A stretch of 64,000 nt of DNA from Bog-532 sp963828445 (GCA_963828445.1 CAWHFP010000011.1:1-64000); one strand, 5' to 3'; positions 52,284 through 62,338 are shown, numbered from the stretch's first letter. Translations and numbers: made by a program. The notes: generated by a model not told the origin, from the sequence alone.

Positions 52284-54740
52284 TCAGGAGTCCGTACCGG
52301 ACCCCTTCGGCACCGTGGACGAGCCCTGGCCGTTGACGGCGCCCGGCTCCTCCGGAGTGACGGTCTCGACCACGTCGACCTCGACGACCTCGATCGTCTC
52401 GGCACCGGTCGGGACCGTAACCTCCGGCGCCGGGGTGATCGCGTCGACGGAGCCGGCCACCTCGGTGCTGGCCCCGTCGCCGTCGCCCATCCCGGACCCA
52501 CGGCGCTTGGAGAACAGGATCGCGCCGACGATGATGATCACCGCGGCCAGCGCGACGCCGATCCGGAGACCGGTGTTGTCGGCGTACTTGACCACGCTGG
52601 TCGCGATCAGCAGCGAGACCAGGTTCATCACCTTGAGCAGCGGGTTGATGGCCGGGCCGGCGGTGTCCTTGAACGGGTCACCGACCGTGTCACCGATGAT
52701 GGTGGCCTCGTGGGCGTCGGAGCCCTTGCCGCCGTAGTTACCGTCCTCGACCAGCTTCTTGGCGTTGTCCCAGGCCCCACCGGAGTTGGCCAGGAACACG
52801 GCCATCAGGACACCGGCGGCGATGGCCCCGGCCAGCAGCGAGCCGAGCGGCGCGTAGCCGAGCGCGAAGCCGACCGCGATCGGGGTCAGCACGGCCAGCA
52901 GGCCGGGGGTGGCCAGCTCCCGCAGCGAGTCCTTGGTGCAGATGTCCACCACACGCCCGTACTCCGGCGTCTCGGTGCCCTCCATGATCCCCGGGTGCTC
53001 GCGGAACTGGTTGCGGACCTCGAGCACGACCCGCTGGGCGGCCCGGCCGACCGCCATGATCAGCAGGCTGGAGAACATGAACACCACGGCCGCGCCGATG
53101 ATCAGGCCGACCAGGACGTTGGGCCGGTCCACCGACAGGCTGAACGAGCCGGAGGCCTTGCCCAGCGCGGTCTGCACCGTGTCCTTGAACGAGCCGAACA
53201 GGGCGGTCGCGGCCAGTACCGCGGTCGCGATCGCGATGCCCTTGGTGATGGCCTTGGTGGTGTTGCCGATGGCGTCCAGGTTGGTCAGGATCTGCGCGCC
53301 CTCGCCGTCGACGTCGCCGGACATCTCGGCGATGCCCTGGGCGTTGTCGGTGACCGGGCCGAAGGAGTCCATCGACACGATGACGCCGACCGTGGTCAGC
53401 AGGCCGATGCCGGCCATGGCCACCGCGAACAGGGCCACCGTGGCGTTGCCGGTACCGAGCAGGAACCCGCCGAACACCGCGGCCGCGATCAGCAGGGCCG
53501 AGTACACCGCGGACTCCAGGCCGGTGGAGATACCGGACAGGATGACGGTGGCGGCACCGGTCAGCGAGCTCTCGCCGATGTCCTTGACCGGGCGCCGGTT
53601 GGTCTCGGTGAAGTACCCGGTCAGCAGCTGGATGGTGCTGGCCAGGACGATGCCGATCAGGATGGCGCCGAACGCGATCCAGCGCGGGTCGCCGTTGTAG
53701 CGCAGGATGCCGCTGTCGGCGACGCCCTTGAGCGAGCTGAACTTGCTGGGCAGGTAGGTGAAGCAGGCGACGGCCACACCGATGACCGACAGCCCGGCCG
53801 AGATGAAGAAGCCCCGGTTGATCGCGGTCATCCCGCTGCGGTCGCTGGTCCGCGGCCGGACCAGGAAGATACCGATGATCGCGGTGACGATGCCGATGGC
53901 CGGGATGAACAGCGGCAGGACCAGACCATAATTACCGAAGGCCGCTTTGCCGAGGATCAGCGACGCGACGAGCATCACCGAGTAGGACTCGAACAGGTCG
54001 GCGGCCATGCCGGCGCAGTCACCCACGTTGTCACCGACGTTGTCGGCGATGGTGGCCGCGTTGCGCGGGTCGTCCTCGGGGATGCCCTGCTCGACCTTGC
54101 CGACCAGGTCCGCGCCGACGTCGGCGGCCTTGGTGTAGATACCGCCACCGACACGCATGAACATGGCCAGCAGGGCGGCGCCGAAGCCAAAGCCCTCCAG
54201 CACCTCAGGCGCGTTGCCCTTGTAGATCAGCACCACGATCGTCGCGCCGAGCAGGCCCAGGCCCACGGTGAACATGCCCGCGACGCCGCCGGTCCGGAAG
54301 GCGATCCGCATCGCGCGGTTGTAGCCGCTCTCACGGGCCGCCGCGGCCACCCGGACGTTGCCGCGGACACACAGCCACATGCCGGTGAACCCGGTCAGGC
54401 CGGAGAACAAGGCGCCGAGCAGGAAGAACCCGCTCCGGCCCCAGCGGACGGCGGTGTCGTCGGCCGGTAGCAGCAGCAGGATGAAGAAGATGATGAAGAC
54501 GAAGACGCCCAGCGTCCGGAACTGCCGCCGCAGATAGGCGGCCGCTCCTTCCTGGACCGCCAGCGAGATCTCCTGCATCCGCTCGGTGCCCTTGCTCGAG
54601 GCCAGCACCTCACGGACCAGCCGCAGGGCCGTGCCCAGAGCCAGCAGCGCCACCACCCCGGCGATGATGATCAGATACAGGTTCAGGCCCTTTACGCTGA
54701 CGGGCCCAGCCGCCGCGGCCACGGCGTTAAGCCTTGACAA
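52284..54740 (-). CDS. hppA: Membrane-bound proton-translocating pyrophosphatase
   Basis: An 818-residue integral membrane enzyme that uses pyrophosphate hydrolysis to pump protons out of the cytoplasm. The catalytic metal and PPi motifs are GGGIYTKAADVGADLVGKVE, DDPRNAATIADNVGDNVGDC and DAHEATIIGDTVGDPFKDT. In GNTTKAITKG the Lys is the mark of the K+-independent, H+-pumping type. A hydrophilic C-terminal tail rich in Val/Glu (EVVEVDVVETV) is an extension not seen in core PPases. TTG 54740 has AAGGAGG seven bases upstream, so the start is firm. Two genes away are the anti-sigma factor and bldG, as in S. coelicolor. A TACT/AGTA motif lies about 130 bp upstream. Confidence 0.96.
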   Translation of the reverse strand: MSRLNAVAAAAGPVSVKGLNLYLIIIAGVVALLALGTALRLVREVLASSKGTERMQEISLAVQEGAAAYLRRQFRTLGVFVFIIFFILLLLPADDTAVRWGRSGFFLLGALFSGLTGFTGMWLCVRGNVRVAAAARESGYNRAMRIAFRTGGVAGMFTVGLGLLGATIVVLIYKGNAPEVLEGFGFGAALLAMFMRVGGGIYTKAADVGADLVGKVEQGIPEDDPRNAATIADNVGDNVGDCAGMAADLFESYSVMLVASLILGKAAFGNYGLVLPLFIPAIGIVTAIIGIFLVRPRTSDRSGMTAINRGFFISAGLSVIGVAVACFTYLPSKFSSLKGVADSGILRYNGDPRWIAFGAILIGIVLASTIQLLTGYFTETNRRPVKDIGESSLTGAATVILSGISTGLESAVYSALLIAAAVFGGFLLGTGNATVALFAVAMAGIGLLTTVGVIVSMDSFGPVTDNAQGIAEMSGDVDGEGAQILTNLDAIGNTTKAITKGIAIATAVLAATALFGSFKDTVQTALGKASGSFSLSVDRPNVLVGLIIGAAVVFMFSSLLIMAVGRAAQRVVLEVRNQFREHPGIMEGTETPEYGRVVDICTKDSLRELATPGLLAVLTPIAVGFALGYAPLGSLLAGAIAAGVLMAVFLANSGGAWDNAKKLVEDGNYGGKGSDAHEATIIGDTVGDPFKDTAGPAINPLLKVMNLVSLLIATSVVKYADNTGLRIGVALAAVIIIVGAILFSKRRGSGMGDGDGASTEVAGSVDAITPAPEVTVPTGAETIEVVEVDVVETVTPEEPGAVNGQGSSTVPKGSGTDS

Positions 54741-54872
54741 TTCAAGTCCTCCTTGACCCTCATACCAGGCATTTCGCGTGCCGGGCAGCCGTGCGTGAGT
54801 TCACCGCACTGGCCGCGCCCTCGCTCGCTCCCGGGGACGGCGATCCGCCGCGCCCGGCGCCGGGCAGGTGGC

Positions 54873-54886
54873 CTACTGAGTAGTAA
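54873..54886. promoter_or_regulatory. Motif CTACTGAGTAGTAA upstream of hppA
   Basis: Third copy of the YTACTGNKTAGTAA motif, flanked by GGC/GGCC, 133 bp upstream of the hppA TTG. It matches the copy at 2343-2356 in 12 of 14 positions. Confidence 0.45.
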
Positions 54887-55266
54887 GGCCATCAATACAG
54901 TGGCGGGAGTCTACGCAGCGCAGGCAGTAATGGTAAAGACGACGCCGTTCCTAACAGGTTAGAGACTCTTCTGTTATAACGGCGCTATCAAAAAGACACA
55001 ATTCCACCCGGTATGTGCGCCAGGATGCGGTGAGTGGTGTGACCCCTGGTGGGCGTTTTCACTGGTGTGAGCGGTGTGGCCAGAGTGGCGGGAACCGGCC
55101 GATGCGGCGGCTGGGGCCGGATGGCGCGGGCGGCCGCTCTGACGCGGGGCCGCGGCCCGGCGGCTGGGGCCGAGGGGCGGATGTGCGCAGGCAGGCCGGG
55201 CCGGCGGGGGCAGCCCGGCCGGCGCGGGCAGCCCCAGGCGCCGCGGGCAGTCAGAGGGAGTAGCGG

Positions 55267-55302
55267 CGCGGGCCAGGCGGTGAATGGAACGCCTGGCCCG
55301 CG
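55267..55302 (-). terminator. 13-bp hairpin downstream of the anti-sigma gene
   Basis: CGCGGGCCAGGCG (55267-55279) pairs with CGCCTGGCCCGCG (55290-55302) across a ten-base loop, 64 bp past the anti-sigma stop. There is no T-run; a terminator for the bldG/anti-sigma transcript is likely. Confidence 0.55.
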
Positions 55303-55365
55303 GGACGCCGGGTGGCCGGGCCGCCCGGCGGCAGATCAGAACCCGGGAGACCCGGGTGACGTCGG

Positions 55366-55857
55366 CTAGCTGGTCTCCGGGGCGGCGGGCCAGCTCATCC
55401 GGACGCTGAGACCCGACTCCGTGGACGAGACTTGCACGTCGTCGGCCAGGCCGGAGATCACCGCCAGGCCGAACGCGGCCGGGAACGCCGCGTCGCGGGT
55501 CTCGGCGGGAACCGGATGGAACGGTGCGCCGTTACTCCCGTTGGACGCCGAGACCGTGGCCGTGTCCATGACGGGCGCGAAGCCGCTCTGGTCGGGACCC
55601 GGTTCCGGTGGGGCCGCGTCGCTCACCACCACCTCGAACCGGTCACCCCGGTCGGTCAGCTCGATCTTGACCGGCTCCGTCGGGCAGTGCCGCCGATGGG
55701 CCTCGACCGCCCGTGAGCAGGCCTCGCCGACGGCGAGCCGGACCTCGTCCAGCAGGGCCTCGGCCACGCCGCTGCGGCGGGCCACGGCCGTGGCGACCAG
55801 CCGCGCCGTGCGAACGTGCGCGGGCAGCGCTGTGAACTCGACTTCAACTGTGGCCAT
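55366..55857 (-). CDS. Anti-sigma factor (RsbW-like serine kinase fold)
   Basis: A 163-residue GHKL ATPase-like protein. Marks are ALLDEVRLAVGEACSRAVEA (N-box with Glu-Ala-Cys-Ser), RFEVVVSDAAPPEPGPD in place of a full DxGxG, and the C-terminal FGLAVISGLADDVQVS. Such proteins bind sigma factors and phosphorylate or bind STAS partners. The Ala residues around the usual DxGxG make ATP hydrolysis uncertain. It lies 22 bp downstream of bldG and is the likely partner of BldG. ATG 55857, or GTG 55860. Confidence 0.9.
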   Translation of the reverse strand: MATVEVEFTALPAHVRTARLVATAVARRSGVAEALLDEVRLAVGEACSRAVEAHRRHCPTEPVKIELTDRGDRFEVVVSDAAPPEPGPDQSGFAPVMDTATVSASNGSNGAPFHPVPAETRDAAFPAAFGLAVISGLADDVQVSSTESGLSVRMSWPAAPETS

Positions 55858-55879
55858 CACCAGTGATCGCCAGCCGCTC

Positions 55880-56230
55880 CTACTTCTCGGACTTGCGGGC
55901 GGCGATGGCCTCGTCCACGGTGTCGTGGATGCCGAAGACCTTGGTCAGCCCGGTGATCCGGAAGATCTTGAGGATCCGCTCCTGGGTGCAGACCAGGTCG
56001 AGCGAACCGTCGTAGGCGCGGACACGCTTCAATCCGCCGACGAGGACGCCAAGGCCGGTAGAGTCGAGGAATTCGACTCGCTCCATATTCACGACAAGGT
56101 TGTAATTGTTCTTGTTGACCAGATCGATCAGCAGCTCCCGGAGCCGCGGTGCGGTGTACACGTCGATCTCGCCTTCAACATCGACGACTTCGATGCCGTC
56201 CTTGGTGTGGTGACCCAGCTTCAGTTCCAC
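55880..56230 (-). CDS. bldG: Anti-sigma factor antagonist BldG (STAS domain)
   Basis: A 116-residue STAS protein. It aligns with S. coelicolor BldG along its whole length: GEIDVYTAPRLRELLIDLVN, FLDSTGLGVLVGGLKRVRAY and ERILKIFRITGLTKVFGIH are nearly the same. The phosphorylated Ser is in DSTG. BldG controls development and antibiotic production in Streptomyces by sequestering anti-sigma factors. GTG 56230 with GGAGG five bases upstream gives exactly the BldG N-terminus length; longer in-frame starts (ATG 56248, 56323) are less likely. The neighbouring anti-sigma, hppA and helicase genes match the S. coelicolor order, supporting orthology. Confidence 0.93.
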   Translation of the reverse strand: MELKLGHHTKDGIEVVDVEGEIDVYTAPRLRELLIDLVNKNNYNLVVNMERVEFLDSTGLGVLVGGLKRVRAYDGSLDLVCTQERILKIFRITGLTKVFGIHDTVDEAIAARKSEK

Positions 56231-56403
56231 AAAATCCTCCAGCGCCATGCAGTCGTCGTCGGGGCGTCCCGCTCGTGTCACGCGGTCCAGCGGACCCGGG
56301 ACATGGGTTGATCCTCGGGGCATTCAACCACGCTCCGGTGTCATGTCTATACGAATTCCAGGTGCCCGGCACGCCCCGGCCTCAGATGGGACACTGAAAA
56401 ACC

Positions 56404-59115
56404 GTGGCTTCCATCACGCCCGTCCCGAGTGACCCAGTAGGCGGCGCGGGTCCGCGCGCGGCCTGGGCTCCGGCCGCGGCCGCGGTCCGCCGGCGCCTGC
56501 CCCTGCGCGCGCTGCCCGCCGGGCCGGCCCCCGCTCAGACCCCGGCCCCGGCCTACGGCCTGCTGCGCGAGGGTCAGCGCAACGGCCGGCTCATCCACCT
56601 GGAGGAGATCCCGGGCCGCTCCGGGGTCCCGGCCGCCTGGCCGGAATGGGTGCCGGGCCCGCTGATCGAGGCGCTGGGCCGCCAGGGTGTCCGCACCCCC
56701 TGGTCGCACCAGGTCACCGCGGCCTGCCACGCCCGCGCGGGCCGGCACGTGATCATCTCCACCGGCACCGCGTCCGGCAAGTCCCTGGGTTACCTGCTGC
56801 CCGCCCTGGCCGGCGTGCTGGAGGGCGGCACCGCGCTGTACATCGCGCCGACCAAGGCCCTGGCCGCGGACCAGCTGACCGCGGTGCGCGGGCTGGGACT
56901 GACCGGGGTCCGGGCCGCCGCCCTGGACGGGGACACCAGCCGCGGCGACCGGGACTGGGCCCGGTCCTACGCCGGCTACCTGCTGACCAACCCGGACATG
57001 CTGCACCACGTGCTGCTGCCCCAGCACCGGCGCTGGTCCGGGTTCTTCAGCCATCTGCGGTACGTGATCGTCGACGAGTGCCACAGCTACAAGGGCGTGT
57101 TCGGCTCCCACGTCGGGCACGTGCTGCGCCGCCTGCGCCGGATCGCCGCCCACTACGCCCCGGACGGCCAGGCCCCCACCTTCGTGCTGGCTTCGGCCAC
57201 GGCCGGGCAGCCCGGGGCGACCGCCCGCCAGCTCACCGGCCTGGACGCCGAGGAGATCGTCACCGACGGCTCGCCGCACGGCCCGGTGTCCTTCGCCATG
57301 TGGGAACCGCCGCTGACCGAGGCCCGGGGTGAGGCCGGGGCCCCGGTCCGCCGGACCGCCACCGCCGAGGCCGCCGAGCTGCTGGCCGGGCTGGTCCGCG
57401 AGGACGTGGCCACCCTGGCCTTCGTCCGCTCCCGCCGCGGCGCCGAGTCGGTGGCCCTGCAGACCAAGCGGCTGCTGACCGAGCAGGGCGCGGCCGGGCA
57501 CGCGGACCGGGTCGCGGCCTACCGCTCCGGCTACCTGGCCGAGGACCGCCGCCGAGTGGAGGCCGCAGTCCGCGGCGGTCAGCTGACCGGGCTGGCCACC
57601 ACGACCGCGCTCGAGCTCGGGGTCAACATCACCGGCCTGGACGCGGTGCTGATCGCGGGCTGGCCCGGCACCCGGGCCTCGCTCTGGCAGCAGGCGGGCC
57701 GGGCCGGGCGGCGGGGCAGCAGCGCGGTGGCGGTGCTGATCGCCCGCGACGACCCGCTGGACACCTACCTGGTCCACCATCCGGAGATCCTGCGGCACCC
57801 GGTCGAGGCCACCGTGCTCGACCCGGAGAACCCGTACGTGCTCGCCCCGCACCTGTGCGCGGCCGCCTCCGAGCTGCCCCTGACCATGGCGGACCTGGAT
57901 CTGTTCGGGCCCGCGGCCCGCCCGGTCCTGGATGACCTGTGCCGCCGCTCGATGCTGCGCTGCCGGCCTTCCGGCTGGTACTGGACCCACCGGGCCCGCG
58001 CGTCCCGGCTGACCAGCCTGCGCGGGGCCGGCGCCGAGCCGGTCCGGATCGTGGAGGAGGCCACCGGGCGGCTGGTCGGCACGGTCGACGAGCCGTCCGC
58101 GCACATGCTGGCCCACCAGGGCGCCACCTACCTGCACCAGGGCGAGACCTACCTGGTGCGCTCGCTGGACCTCGACGATGGCGCGGCCCTGGTCCGGGCG
58201 GGCGACCCCGGATATGTCACCTCGGCCCGGCAGGTGACCGACATCGACGTGATCGGGGTCCGGCAGCGGACGGCCTGGGGCCAGGCCGAGGTGTGCTTCG
58301 GCGACGTCGAGGTGACCCGGCAGGTCACCTCGTTCGTCCGGCGCCGGTCCGACAACGGCCGGTCGCTGGGCGAGACCCCGCTGGATCTGCCCGCCCGGAC
58401 CCTGTGCACCCGGGCCATGTGGTGGACGATCTCCGAGGACCAGGCCGAGCGGCTGGCCCGGGCCGGGGTGGACCTGCCCGGGGCCGCCCACGCCGCCGAG
58501 CACGCCTCGATCGGGCTGCTGCCCCTGTTTGCCACCTGCGACCGCTGGGATCTCGGCGGGGTCTCCACCGACCTGCACCCGGCCACCGGGCGGCTGACCG
58601 TCTTCGTGTACGACGGGCACGAGGGCGGGGCCGGGTTCGCCGAGCGCGGCCACGACAGTGCCGCCCGCTGGCTGACCGCGACCCGGCTGGCCATCGCCGC
58701 CTGCGAGTGCGAGGCGGGCTGCCCGTCCTGCATCCAGTCACCCAAGTGCGGAAACGGCAACATGCCGCTGTCCAAGGCGGGGGCGCTGGCCCTGCTGGAC
58801 ACCCTGCTGGCCGGAGCACCGGGCCAAGGCGCCGGCCACGAGGCGGACGGCGAAAAAGAGGCGACCCTCGCCGGGGGGGAGAGCGAGGGCCGCCCAACGG
58901 CCCGGCTCTGGGGGGGAGGAGCCGAACCGCCTTCTAGTGAAGCTTATCCGCAAACGGGCCCGATGACGCACACGGCGAAGCACAACCGGGCATCGGCGGA
59001 ACTTTCGTTGGCACAAGAATTACAGCATAGGGAGCCTGATCTGGATAGTACGGCCGAGGACTCATCTGGACAGCCCGGGCGGGGAGATGACCAAGCACAC
59101 GGCGGCATTCTTTGA
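56404..59115 (+). CDS. MrfA/YprA-type DEAD/DEAH helicase with DUF1998-like Cys cluster
   Basis: About 903 residues, superfamily 2. Motif I is STGTASGKS (coded near 56760), motif II VDECHSYKGVFG, motif III ASATAGQ and motif VI QQAGRAGRRGSS. The C-terminal zinc-binding type cluster CECEAGCPSCIQSPKCGNGN defines the MrfA branch, which repairs DNA cross-links in Bacillus. After about residue 800 the product becomes low complexity, passing two G7 tracts (58873-58880, 58909-58918). It ends overlapping the HAD gene by 29 bp. The true C-terminus may be nearer 58850-58940 if one of these tracts is miscounted. It is divergent from bldG. GTG 56404 is taken as the start. Confidence 0.88.
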   Translation: MASITPVPSDPVGGAGPRAAWAPAAAAVRRRLPLRALPAGPAPAQTPAPAYGLLREGQRNGRLIHLEEIPGRSGVPAAWPEWVPGPLIEALGRQGVRTPWSHQVTAACHARAGRHVIISTGTASGKSLGYLLPALAGVLEGGTALYIAPTKALAADQLTAVRGLGLTGVRAAALDGDTSRGDRDWARSYAGYLLTNPDMLHHVLLPQHRRWSGFFSHLRYVIVDECHSYKGVFGSHVGHVLRRLRRIAAHYAPDGQAPTFVLASATAGQPGATARQLTGLDAEEIVTDGSPHGPVSFAMWEPPLTEARGEAGAPVRRTATAEAAELLAGLVREDVATLAFVRSRRGAESVALQTKRLLTEQGAAGHADRVAAYRSGYLAEDRRRVEAAVRGGQLTGLATTTALELGVNITGLDAVLIAGWPGTRASLWQQAGRAGRRGSSAVAVLIARDDPLDTYLVHHPEILRHPVEATVLDPENPYVLAPHLCAAASELPLTMADLDLFGPAARPVLDDLCRRSMLRCRPSGWYWTHRARASRLTSLRGAGAEPVRIVEEATGRLVGTVDEPSAHMLAHQGATYLHQGETYLVRSLDLDDGAALVRAGDPGYVTSARQVTDIDVIGVRQRTAWGQAEVCFGDVEVTRQVTSFVRRRSDNGRSLGETPLDLPARTLCTRAMWWTISEDQAERLARAGVDLPGAAHAAEHASIGLLPLFATCDRWDLGGVSTDLHPATGRLTVFVYDGHEGGAGFAERGHDSAARWLTATRLAIAACECEAGCPSCIQSPKCGNGNMPLSKAGALALLDTLLAGAPGQGAGHEADGEKEATLAGGESEGRPTARLWGGGAEPPSSEAYPQTGPMTHTAKHNRASAELSLAQELQHREPDLDSTAEDSSGQPGRGDDQAHGGIL

Positions 59116-59812
59116 TCTCGACAAGACCCTCATCTCCCGGTCGAGCACGCTGGCCTTCTCCCGTCCCTTCTACCGGCACGGGCTGATTTCGCGGGGCACG
59201 ATGATCCGCGGCAGCTTCGCCCAGGCGGTGTTCAAGCGGGCGGGCGCGGGCCAGGTCCGGATGGAGCGCATCCGCAGCCAGGTGAGCCGGGTGTGCCGGG
59301 GCTGGCCCGCCGACGCGGTCCGGGAGATCGTCCGGGCCAACCTGGACGCCATCATCGTCCCGCACCTGTACCAGGAAGCCCGGACCCTGGTGGCCGAGCA
59401 TCACGCCGCGGGCCGGGACGTCATCGTGGTCAGCGCGTCCGGCCACGAGGTGGTGGACCCGATCGCCGAACTGCTCGGGGCCGACACCGTCATCGCCACC
59501 GAGATGGTCATCGCCGACGGCCGGTACACCGGCGACGTGGCGTTCTACGCCTTCGGCGCGGCCAAGGCGACCAAGATCCACGAACTGGCCGCGGCCCGGG
59601 GCTACGACCTGGCCGGGTCCTACGCCTACAGCGATTCCGTCACTGACCTGCCCATGCTGGAGGCGGTCGGCCATCCCACCGCGGTCAACCCGGACCGGGC
59701 CCTGCGGCGGGAGGCGGCCCGGCGCGGCTGGCCGATCCAGATGTTCACCATGCCGCCGGGCCGCGGTGAGCCCGAGCGGCCGGACCTCCAACCACCAGTT
59801 CACGGCATGTAA
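59087..59812 (+). CDS. HAD-IB family hydrolase
   Basis: A 241-residue phosphatase of the SerB-like HAD-IB branch. Motif I AFFDLDKTLISRSS (Asp10, Asp12), motif II VVSASGHEVVDP, motif III the Lys of AKATKIHEL and motif IV AYSDSVTDLPML. Members act on small phosphates or couple to lipid synthesis; the substrate is unknown. ATG 59087 (MTKHTAAFFDLD) overlaps the 3' end of the annotated helicase frame. A GGGGAG stretch lies directly in front. Confidence 0.92.
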   Translation: MTKHTAAFFDLDKTLISRSSTLAFSRPFYRHGLISRGTMIRGSFAQAVFKRAGAGQVRMERIRSQVSRVCRGWPADAVREIVRANLDAIIVPHLYQEARTLVAEHHAAGRDVIVVSASGHEVVDPIAELLGADTVIATEMVIADGRYTGDVAFYAFGAAKATKIHELAAARGYDLAGSYAYSDSVTDLPMLEAVGHPTAVNPDRALRREAARRGWPIQMFTMPPGRGEPERPDLQPPVHGM

Positions 59813-60378
59813 TCGCACCCACAGATAGACGTCACGAATTGGTGACGGCCAGGGTCTTTCCAAGGTCCGGTGTTCGTCGTAGAAAGGACTCACGGACACC
59901 GAAACGTCCGGGCACGTCGGTCAGGAACCCACGCGCGACCAGCTCCGCATAACAGGCCGGGGCAGGAGGCGCGCTTGGTACCCGGGCACACAGTGCATGC
60001 GACGGCGCTCCTCCGGGGGCGCCGTTCGCATGTCGGCCGCCGCCGCTCACCGTGGCCCGGCCGCACCGCCTGCCATCACCGTCCGCAATCAGGTCGCCGC
60101 TCAGCGGAACGACCGGGCATGCTCCGGCCGACCTGCGCCGACGTTCGGCGCGCGGCGGACCGGTCACTCTTGCGTGCTGCGAACGTTAGCGATGAACTTG
60201 TGCCGTACGAACGATGATGATGCCGAGGTGGACCGGACGCGATGAGGCGCCGGGCCGCCCACGCAAAACCGTATGGCCGCGGCAAGGAGGGATTTATTTC
60301 ATCGCATCGGTGAAACAATTACCCGCCGACAAATGTGCAAAGCCGCAAAAGCCGCGAGTCGCGAGAACGGAGTCAGCG
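59813..60378. other. Intergenic region before acetyl-CoA synthetase
   Basis: About 566 bp. Several weak frames exist on both strands but none shows a ribosome site or recognisable domain. The segment holds a bulged hairpin at 59996-60032. The last 170 bp (60205-60378) are AT-richer and probably carry the acs promoter. Confidence 0.5.
59996..60032 (+). terminator. Bulged hairpin after the HAD gene
   Basis: CATGCGACGGCGC (59996-60008) pairs with GCGCCGTTCGCATG (60019-60032), one A bulged. No T-run follows. It may terminate the HAD transcript. Confidence 0.4.
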
Positions 60379-62338
60379 TTGACCAAAGAGACCCTTTCCA
60401 ATCTGCTGCAGGAAAATCGCCGGTTCGACCCGCCGCCGGAACTCGCGGCTCACGCCAACGTCACCGCCGACGCCTACGCCGAGGCCGAGAGCGACCGGCT
60501 CGCCTTCTGGGAGCGGGCCGCCGAGCGGCTGCAGTGGGACGAGCCCTGGACCCAGGTGCTCGACTGGTCCAACCCGCCGTTCGCCAAGTGGTTCGTGGGC
60601 GGCAAGCTCAACGTCGCCGTCAACTGCGTGGACCGGCACGTGGCCGCGGGCAAGGGCGACAAGGTGGCCTTCCACTGGGAAGGTGAGCCCGGCGACCAGC
60701 GGACCATCACCTACTCGGACCTGAAGGACGAGGTCTGCCGGGCCGCCAACGCGCTGACCGAGCTCGGCGTGAACAAGGGCGACCGGGTGGCGATCTACAT
60801 GCCGATGATCCCGGAGACCGTGGTGGCCATGCTGGCCTGCGCCCGGCTGGGGGCACCGCACATGGTGGTGTTCGGCGGGTTCTCCTCGGACGCGCTCAGC
60901 ACCCGGATCCAGGACTGCGACGCCCACCTGGTCATCACCTCCGACGGCGGCTACCGGCGCGGCAACCCCAGCGCGCTCAAGCCCGCGGTCGACGAGGCGC
61001 TGAAGAGCTGCCCCGACGTGCGCAACGTGCTGGTGGTCCGGCGGACCGGTCAGGACGTGGACTGGACCGAGGGCCGCGACGTGTGGTGGCACGACGTGGT
61101 CGACCGCGCAGTCGGCCGAGCACACGGCCGAGGCCCACGACGCCGAGCACCCGCTGTACGTGATGTACACCTCGGGCACCACGGCCAAGCCCAAGGGCAT
61201 CCTGCACACCACCGGTGGCTACCTCACCGGCGTGTCCTGGACCCACTACGAGGTCTTCGACATCAAGCCGGAGACCGACATCTTCTGGACGGCCGCCGAC
61301 ATCGGCTGGGTCACCGGCCACTCCTACATCGTGTACGGCCCGCTGGCCAACGGCGCGACCTCGGTCATGTACGAGGGGACGCCGGACACCCCGGACCGCG
61401 GCCGCTGGTGGGAGCTCATCAACAAGTACAAGGTGACCATCTTGTACTGCGCGCCCACCGTGATCCGGATGTTCATGAAGTGGGGCGAGGACATCCCGGC
61501 CAAGTACGACCTGTCCAGCCTGCGGCTGCTCGGCTCGGTGGGTGAGCCGATCAACCCCGAGGCCTACGTCTGGTACCGGGAGTTCATCGGCGGCGGCCGC
61601 TGCCCGGTGGTCGACACCTGGTGGCAGACCGAGACCGGGTCGATCATGATCAGCCCGCTGCCCGGCGTCACCGCGGGCAAGCCGGGCGCGGCCATGCGGG
61701 CGCTGCCGGGGGTGGTGGCCGATGTGGTCGACGACCAGGCCCAGAGCGTGCCCGACGGCGGCGGCGGCTTCCTGGTCCTGAGGGAGCCCTGGCCGTCCAT
61801 GCTCCGCACCATCTGGGGCGACGACGAGCGGTACATCAAGACCTACTGGTCCAAGTTCGACGGCCTCTACTTCGCCGGCGACGGGGCCAAGAAGGACTCC
61901 GACGGCGACCTGTGGCTGCTCGGCCGGGTGGACGACGTGATGCTGGTCTCCGGCCACAACATCTCCACCACCGAGGTCGAGTCGGCCCTGGTGTCGAACC
62001 CCAAGGTGGCCGAGGCGGCCGTGGTCGGCGCGTCCGACCCGGTCACCGGCCAGGCCATCGTGGCGTTCGTGATCCTGCGCGGCGACGGCGCCGAGGGCGG
62101 CGACGAACTGGTCAAGGAGCTACGCCAGCACGTGGCCACCGCTCTCGGGCCGATCGCCCGGCCGCGGCAGGTCATGGTCGTGCCGGAGCTGCCCAAGACC
62201 CGGTCCGGCAAGATCATGCGGCGGCTGCTGCAGGACGTGGCCGAGCACCGGTCGCTGGGTGACGTCACCACGCTGACCGACAGCACGGTGATGGACCTGA
62301 TCTCGGAGAAACTGCCCACGGCCAAGTCGGAAGACTGA
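60379..62338 (+). CDS. acsA: Acetyl-CoA synthetase, frameshifted
   Basis: About 653 residues, the length of AMP-forming acetyl-CoA synthetases, which activate acetate through acetyl-AMP. TTG 60379 with GGAG upstream gives MTKETLSNLLQENRRFDPP, the usual N-terminus. The AMP-binding loop YTSGTTAKPKGILHTTGGY, the WWQTETGS motif and the C-terminal acetylation-site motif KTRSGKIMRR are clear. The frame breaks at about 61108-61111, where VVDRA should continue as QSAEHTAEAHDAEHPLYVMY; one base appears to be missing. An error is likely. It is followed by a holin-like membrane protein and an alpha/beta hydrolase, a common actinobacterial order. Confidence 0.93.

Larger units (their letters stand above)
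54741..55365. other. Intergenic region between hppA and the anti-sigma gene
   Basis: About 625 bp with no supportable gene. Positions 54860-55010 are AT-rich and contain the motif CTACTGAGTAGTAA (54873-54886) plus GTTATAAC, so they probably hold the hppA promoter. Positions 55050-55260 are GC-rich and show only low-complexity frames. A strong hairpin lies at 55267-55302. Confidence 0.55.

Noticed and set aside
52248..54470. 740-codon open frame antisense to hppA
   Set aside because: The pyrophosphatase is clearly coded on the minus strand; the plus frame has no recognisable feature.
55015..55369. Small plus-strand genes between hppA and the anti-sigma gene
   Set aside because: Gly/Arg/Pro-rich frames in a high-GC tract, with no supporting signal.
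56347..58653. 768-codon open frame antisense to the helicase
   Set aside because: Shadow of the helicase, with Gly/Pro/Arg-rich composition.
59832..60217. Small genes in the region before acsA
   Set aside because: Frames on both strands lack ribosome sites and family resemblance.
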